Shown: in pieces, positions 59,753 through 64,000 of the stretch | How positions within the stretch are numbered: position 1 is the first letter of the stretch | Layout of the letters: each line of letters starts with the position of its first letter | DNA from: an uncultured Alphaproteobacteria bacterium | GTDB lineage: Bacteria; Pseudomonadota; Alphaproteobacteria; CAAHEQ01; UBA3637 | NCBI GenBank assembly: GCA_934216505.1 | Contig: CAKQBW010000003.1 | Location: forward strand, 1-64,000 | Direction: 5' to 3' | DNA: 64,000 nt | Notes under the pieces: generated by a model | What the model was told of the DNA's origin: nothing | The model's input: only the letters and a program-made list of their open reading frames with translations | The model's database searches: none | Translations under genes and position numbers: made by a program

Positions 59753-59759
59753 AAAAAAT

Positions 59760-61052
59760 ATGACAAGTCTGTTTGAAGTTTTAAATCATAAGCCTTTGGC
59801 TGAGAAAATGCGCCCACAACAATTAGAACAAGTCGTGGGACAAGATCTTTTATTAGGTGAAAAAGGCCCCTTAAATCGCATGATCCAAAACCAAAATTTA
59901 TCCAGTTTTATTTTATGGGGACCACCAGGGTGTGGCAAAACAACAATTGCCCGCATTTTGGCCGAACAAACAAAACTCCATTTTGTACAACTGTCCGCTG
60001 TTTTTTCGGGGGTTGCCGATTTAAGAAAAGTCTTTGATGAAGCCAAACAACGCCAACTGTCGGGGCAAGGGACTTTATTGTTCGTTGATGAAATTCACCG
60101 TTTTAATCGGGCGCAACAGGATGGCTTTTTACCCTATGTAGAAGATGGCACAATTATCTTGGTCGGCGCTACCACCGAAAACCCCAGTTTTGAACTCAAC
60201 GGCGCTTTGCTTTCCCGCTGTAAGGTTTTTGTGCTGAATCGGTTGGATGAAAAAGCCTTAATGACTTTAGCCAAAAGGGCCGAAGAAATTATGGAAAAAC
60301 CGCTACCTTTGGACGAAACAGGAAAAAAATACCTATGCACCTTAGCCGATGGCGATGGACGATATTTTATCAATTTAATTGAGGCGGTGTATCAATATGC
60401 GCGTCCCAACGAAATTTTAGACCAAAAAGAACTGGAAATCTTGTTGCAAAAAAGGCTACCTGATTATGATAAAGCCGGAGAAGGACACTATAATTTAATC
60501 TCCGCTTTACATAAATCTTTGCGGGGATCAGACCCTGATGCAGGGTTGTACTGGCTGGCCCGCATGGTGGTCAGTGGAGAGGACATGAAATACATCCTGC
60601 GTCGCCTCACCCGATTTGCCAGCGAAGATGTGGGCTTGGCGGACCCTCAGGCTTTGGTTCAAGCCATCAATGCGTGGCACAGTTATGAACGATTGGGGTC
60701 GCCTGAAGGCGATTTAGCCGTGGCAGGCTTGGTCGTTTATTTGGCCACAGCCCCCAAATCTATAGGGATTTATCGGGCATGGAATCAAGCCGTTCAGGTG
60801 GCCCATGAAACAGCGGCGTTGATGCCCCCCAAACATATTTTAAATGCCCCCACAAAATTGATGAATGAGTTGGGCTATAGTCAAGGCTATCAATACGACC
60901 CTGACCTGCCTGACAGTTTTTCGGGTCAAGAATACTTCCCCGATGAAATTGGCCACAGGACTTTTTATGTCCCCGCCGAACGGGGCTTTGAACGAGAGAT
61001 TCAAAAACGCTTGGTCTATTGGAACAAGTTAAGAAAGAAAAAACATTCTTGA
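59760..61052 (+). CDS. rarA: Replication-associated recombination ATPase RarA (MgsA/WRNIP1)
   Basis: The 430-residue AAA+ protein has LAEKMRPQQLEQVVGQDLLLG at the start, Walker A GPPGCGKTT near residue 60, Walker B LLFVDEIHRFNRAQQD near 110, and the C-terminal conserved blocks KSLRGSDPDAGLYWLARMV and QEYFPDEI. It acts at stalled forks and helps control RecA. No neighbour suggests an operon. The gene is normal in length. Confidence 0.92.
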   Translation: MTSLFEVLNHKPLAEKMRPQQLEQVVGQDLLLGEKGPLNRMIQNQNLSSFILWGPPGCGKTTIARILAEQTKLHFVQLSAVFSGVADLRKVFDEAKQRQLSGQGTLLFVDEIHRFNRAQQDGFLPYVEDGTIILVGATTENPSFELNGALLSRCKVFVLNRLDEKALMTLAKRAEEIMEKPLPLDETGKKYLCTLADGDGRYFINLIEAVYQYARPNEILDQKELEILLQKRLPDYDKAGEGHYNLISALHKSLRGSDPDAGLYWLARMVVSGEDMKYILRRLTRFASEDVGLADPQALVQAINAWHSYERLGSPEGDLAVAGLVVYLATAPKSIGIYRAWNQAVQVAHETAALMPPKHILNAPTKLMNELGYSQGYQYDPDLPDSFSGQEYFPDEIGHRTFYVPAERGFEREIQKRLVYWNKLRKKKHS

Positions 61053-61107
61053 AAAAGGATTGGACAGGTCGTTTCCAACAAATTTTTCATAGTGCTTTTT
61101 AAGCGAA

Positions 61108-61194
61108 CAACAATTGAACTGGCTTAACGCATGGAAAATAAAAGAAAAAGTCGCTATTTTAAGCGACTTGTCCAATTTGGCGGAGCGTTGTGCA
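61108..61194. repeat. 87-bp direct repeat, copy 1
   Basis: This copy matches that at 62176-62262, both 87 bp, starting CAACAATTGAACTGG and ending GAGCGTTGTGCA. The differences sit mostly in the internal hairpin (GTCGCT...AGCGAC here, GTCGCC...GACGAC in copy 2) plus one base after TTGG. The hairpin-spacer-GG(C/T)GGAGCG order resembles a tRNA-like 3' end with terminator on the minus strand, as also at 1168-1210, so an integration-related duplication is possible. Confidence 0.8.
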
Positions 61195-61214
61195 TAATGA
61201 GAACTAATCAAAAA

Positions 61215-61976
61215 TTATTTTGTGGTCTTTTTCAAAAACTCTATAGCATCTTCTGCAGCAACTGTTTTTGATTCAACTGCCAAAATGGCTTTTGGACAAT
61301 ATTTTTGAACCAACTTCATAAGCTTTTTAAAATCAATTGTTCCATCGTCAAAACCATTGTGCTCATCATTATTTGTGCGGGTTAATTTTCCATGATTATT
61401 GTGTAAATGCATATAACCAATACGATTGTTTAAAGTTTTTACCCAATCATAGACAGACATATCTGAATTGCCATGGGCATGTCCAACATCTAAACAGGCC
61501 TTTAATCTTTTATCATGGACTGCATCAATTTCTTGTATTATGACAGAACTATCCAATTCCAACATATTCTCAATCATCATTGTAATAGAATCATCTTTAT
61601 CTGCAAAGAATTCTTGCCAGAATGTGGTTGCTCTTTTCACCCAGTTAGGAATATGTGATGTAAATGGCACATATCCATCATGCACAACAATACTATCGCA
61701 ATTCAATTCTTTGGCTATTTTATAAGCATAGTTAAACCACTTCATAGTTTCTTTTCTAAGGCTTGGCAGTGCAGAACCTAAATTTAAATCCCAAAAAGGC
61801 GCATGAAGTGATAAACATTTAATATTCTTTGTTTGTTCTTTTTGATATGCAATATGTTTTTTTACATTTTTCAATAAAGGATCTGCGAATAATTGAAGTT
61901 CCATTCCAATCTTTTGACGTTTGACAATCTCAAAAGCTGGTTCAAACTTACCATGATCACATAATCTTATGTCCAT
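61215..61976 (-). CDS. Sugar phosphate isomerase/epimerase-like TIM barrel protein
   Basis: The 253-residue protein resembles the AP endonuclease 2/xylose isomerase-like TIM barrel group: LSLHAPFWDLNLGS near residue 56, VVHDGYVPF near 100, IMMENM-like region, ACLDVGHAHGNSD near 167 with a histidine and aspartate, GYMHLHNN near 190 and VESKT at the end. Metal-binding E, D and H are mostly present. The substrate is unknown. It is more AT-rich than rarA and lies between two copies of the 87-bp repeat, so it looks acquired. The ATG at 61976 has GGAGG upstream. Confidence 0.75.
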   Translation of the reverse strand: MDIRLCDHGKFEPAFEIVKRQKIGMELQLFADPLLKNVKKHIAYQKEQTKNIKCLSLHAPFWDLNLGSALPSLRKETMKWFNYAYKIAKELNCDSIVVHDGYVPFTSHIPNWVKRATTFWQEFFADKDDSITMMIENMLELDSSVIIQEIDAVHDKRLKACLDVGHAHGNSDMSVYDWVKTLNNRIGYMHLHNNHGKLTRTNNDEHNGFDDGTIDFKKLMKLVQKYCPKAILAVESKTVAAEDAIEFLKKTTK

Positions 61977-62175
61977 CGTTATTACCTCCACTTTTGTGTT
62001 TTTATTATCGTACAGAATCATTTTGTAAAACGCAATGATTTTCTTGTTTTAACTAAAAAAGTTCGAATGTCGGTAAGGCCTTTAAACAGACGAAAAAATA
62101 TGAAACATAATAAAATCAAGCGCTTACTGTGTTATTGGTTCGATTGTTGGACAAAGTATGCCTGTTTTTCCTGCG

Positions 62176-62262
62176 CAACAATTGAACTGGCTTAACGCAT
62201 GGAAAATAAAAGAAAAAGTCGCCATTTCTGACGACTTGTCCAATTTGGTGGAGCGTTGTGCA
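62176..62262. repeat. 87-bp direct repeat, copy 2
   Basis: See copy 1 at 61108-61194. The two copies bracket about 1 kb that contains just the isomerase gene and its promoter region. From 61977 to 62175 I see no gene. Confidence 0.8.
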
Positions 62263-62334
62263 ATTGCCAAAACATCAGAACCCTTCGGAATGTAATGCTA
62301 AAGCTTCATTTTGTTCTGATTTCCTTAAAATTTC

Positions 62335-62610
62335 CTATATTTCAGGTGTTAGGGCTTTACGAACTGGAAGGAGTTTGGGCTTGCCTTGAGCGGAACACAT
62401 TTTCAACCTTGATTGCAAAGTTGGGGAAGTGGTACGTTTTTGCTCTTCTTTGTACTCTTTTAGCGCCTTTTCTAATCCCAGCTTAGTAAAACTTAAGCCG
62501 AGTTTTCCATTAGCATTTTTTATCATTTTTGTACAAGATCCTTCCACTCCTGTTTCTGGATTAATAACAGTTTTACCTTCGTAGCTACCTATTAATTTAC
62601 GAACTGTTTT
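62335..62610 (-). pseudogene. Possible remnant of an unknown gene
   Basis: On the minus strand a frame runs from about 62610 to the stop at 62335 and reads KTVINPETGVEGSCTKMIKN, GKLGLSFTKLGLEKALKEYKEEQKR and a lysine-rich end. The composition looks protein-like, but there is no start codon with ribosome site until an internal methionine, and an upstream stop in frame near 62612 closes it. This fits a 5'-truncated gene. I cannot name the family. Confidence 0.3.
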
Positions 62611-63745
62611 TTTTTAAAATCTCTATTAATTCCTCAAAATTACCATATCCGAATTTAGTTAAAGGAAGCGGATAAACTAGAAAAACATCAAAATCTGAAA
62701 ATTCTCTCATCCCTTTATCCATCTCGGAAAGAGCTTCTTTCTGAAAAGGTTTATCTGTATTTATTATAACCGTACGCAAAGACAATAGTGATGAATAATG
62801 TTCCCTTAAGATTGGCATCACAATGTCTTGAGCATAACAAGCACCTATGATAACTGCTGTTTTCCCATTTTTAGAATTAAGTCGTTTGCCTTTTTCAAAA
62901 ATAACAATTTTTCCGTTTAAAATTTGCTTTTCAATCTGATAATTACTCTTTATACCATCGAATTTAAAATGAAATGAAGGATCTGTTCCTTTTTGTAAAG
63001 TCAAATTTAAAGATGAAGCAAGATAGGAGTGCTGGTATGTTTTGTCTGGAACTATTTTTTTGACATCTATTGGAACATTAAATTTTTTTTGTAAAAGATT
63101 AACAATGATTTGAGTACCCCAAAAAGTGAGATGAAGATCTTCTTTATAAAAAAGCCTTTTCTTTTCAGAAACTTCTATAAATTCTTTTTTGGGATAAATC
63201 ACTTCTATATTATGATAATCTGATAGTAACTTGGCTATTTCTTCCCCATTATCCAAATACGGTTTGGCTTTGTAATATTTTTCCCAATATTTTTGATATA
63301 AAACTTCTCGTTCGGGTATCAACATCAAATAAATCGAGACATTTTTTCTTTTAAGTTTATCAGCAAATCTTTTTAATATTTCCACATCTTTCTCTATCTT
63401 TTCTCTCTGTTTTTTAATAGATGGACGATTGACTGTATTCCACTTTTCAAACATCCAACCATCATCACCAATAAAAACTTTTTCATTTTCTATTCGACCA
63501 TTAACTTTATAAAGCATCTGGGAGCGAGCATCTATCAATTCGTTTCTGCCCCAAAATCGATCTCCCAACCAAGATTCAAATTCTTTTCCAAAATCCGTGT
63601 TTAATTTATCTTTTTTCTTTAATTCCGGAAATTCTTCCAAAGTTCTATTCTCTTGCTCTGTTATTTCAGAGGTATTCATATGAAATAAGGGGATTATCAA
63701 TACTGTCAAAACTAATATTGAAAAAACTATTTTATAATATTTCAT
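62597..63745 (-). CDS. AlgX/AlgJ-like (DHHW/SGNH) O-acetyltransferase-type protein
   Basis: The 382-residue protein has an N-terminal signal anchor (IVFSILVLTVLIIPLFHM) and the AlgX/AlgJ-like domain. It has ENRTLEEFPELKK near residue 32, FESWLGDRFWGRNELI near 55, VFIGDDGWMFEKW near 88, and the catalytic DLHLTFWGTQ near 207 (D-x-H-x-x-x-W). VIIGACYAQD lies near 300. Members transfer acetyl groups to exopolysaccharide such as alginate. The C-terminus ends in a run of lysine codons. It overlaps or follows the PaaK-like pseudogene by one base. Confidence 0.75.
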   Translation of the reverse strand: MKYYKIVFSILVLTVLIIPLFHMNTSEITEQENRTLEEFPELKKKDKLNTDFGKEFESWLGDRFWGRNELIDARSQMLYKVNGRIENEKVFIGDDGWMFEKWNTVNRPSIKKQREKIEKDVEILKRFADKLKRKNVSIYLMLIPEREVLYQKYWEKYYKAKPYLDNGEEIAKLLSDYHNIEVIYPKKEFIEVSEKKRLFYKEDLHLTFWGTQIIVNLLQKKFNVPIDVKKIVPDKTYQHSYLASSLNLTLQKGTDPSFHFKFDGIKSNYQIEKQILNGKIVIFEKGKRLNSKNGKTAVIIGACYAQDIVMPILREHYSSLLSLRTVIINTDKPFQKEALSEMDKGMREFSDFDVFLVYPLPLTKFGYGNFEELIEILKKNSS

Positions 63746-63746
63746 T

Positions 63747-64000
63747 TTAATCCTTTACTATTCTTTTGGCTTTTCCTTGAATTTCAGGTAGGGTTCCTTT
63801 TGAGATAAAATTTAATTTCGGTGTCACACTAATATAAGCTTTCATCGTAGTAATTAACTCTTTTTGTAAAATAAGCCAATGTTGAAATTCCCGTTGTTCC
63901 GCTTGAAGCATTAAATCGGGCAATTTTATCCTGTGATACAGCCAAAAAACCATAAGGAAAATTTTGACGTAAATCCCCCTTGACAGTGAAGGGTAATTTA
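63747..64000 (-). pseudogene. Phenylacetate-CoA ligase-like gene with internal deletion and frame change (runs off window)
   Basis: On the minus strand from the window edge, one frame reads LPFTVKGDLRQNFPYGFLAVSQ, then the adenylate-binding ASSGTTG and LAYFTK, and then reaches a stop. A different frame from about 63870 reads LQKELITTMKAY, then KLNFISKGTLPEIQGKAKRIVKD before the stop at 63747. These are the N-terminal AMP-binding part and the far C-terminal end of the PaaK/CapK family. About 250-300 residues that should lie between them are missing and the frame changes at the junction. The protein should therefore be non-functional. PaaK/CapK-like genes are common in surface polysaccharide clusters, in line with the AlgX-like neighbour. 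Confidence 0.78.

Noticed and set aside
62256..62486. Plus-strand frame of 76 residues after the second 87-bp repeat
   Set aside because: No ribosome site; the minus-strand frame in the same place looks more protein-like.
1..64000. CRISPR arrays
   Set aside because: I saw no regularly spaced direct repeats of 20-40 bases in the window; the pilin repeats are coding.

Overview
The window reads as a chromosomal segment of a low-to-moderate GC alphaproteobacterium, probably a host-associated (gut-type) lineage. Pointers are the zapA plus small coiled-coil gene pair, the S24 CI-type regulator, an RpoH-type sigma factor, an R64-like type IVb pilus locus and many secreted cysteine-rich proteins. 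The lineage is an inference from gene content; no 16S gene is present. Where a clear promoter can be seen it is sigma70-like with a 17-bp spacer, often with TGC just before the -10, and four tRNA genes (Tyr, Trp, Asp, Met) carry an encoded CCA end.

Layout. 1-0.9 kb: 3' part of a pilin-like gene ending in five cysteine-rich repeats. 1-2.3 kb: a palindromic repeat, a possible tRNA-end duplication, a MORN-like gene and tRNA-Tyr. 2.4-9.1 kb: HAD phosphatase, RlmB, RpoH, tRNA-Trp, LemA-HtpX operon, two lipoproteins, DedA/YqaA protein. 9.1-16.2 kb (minus strand): hsp20-dnaA-ruvC-yebC-ymdB-zapA-recR-ybaB-trxB-greA, mostly replication, repair and division housekeeping. 16.5-23.5 kb: large AT-rich membrane protein, then tig-(unknown)-clpP-clpX-fabD and tRNA-Asp. 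23.5-28.1 kb: accessory block with an Mpi-like serine invertase, a divergent LysR regulator and two unknown proteins with mirror-image promoters. 28.2-40.3 kb: a three-domain glycosyltransferase, tRNA-Met, hydrolase, gpsA, a second HAD phosphatase, mutT, an apparent pseudo-protease lipoprotein, xth, ZntB-like transporter and small unknown genes.

40.4-51.0 kb: the most unusual part. A CI-like S24 repressor faces a compact plus-strand operon with a full T7/podovirus-like virion and lysis set: portal, scaffold, capsid, adaptor, nozzle, internal virion protein, small and large terminase candidates, SleB-type endolysin and small membrane proteins. It has no integrase, polymerase, replication gene or recognisable tail fibre. 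A consensus promoter followed within about 60 nt by a strong terminator sits just before the portal gene. This could be a domesticated virion or a candidate gene transfer agent, or a degraded prophage; the sequence alone cannot decide.

51.0-59.6 kb (minus strand): the pilus operon, in order OmpA-like protein, TcpQ-domain protein, PilN secretin, PilO2, PilP, PilQ ATPase, PilR. The pilin gene expected after pilR is missing, and the phage cassette abuts at that point. 59.8-61.1 kb: rarA. 61.1-64.0 kb: AT-rich, surface-polysaccharide-like genes: an 87-bp direct repeat flanking a sugar isomerase gene, a possible gene remnant, an AlgX/AlgJ-like acetyltransferase, and a phenylacetate-CoA ligase-like gene with a large internal deletion that runs off the window.
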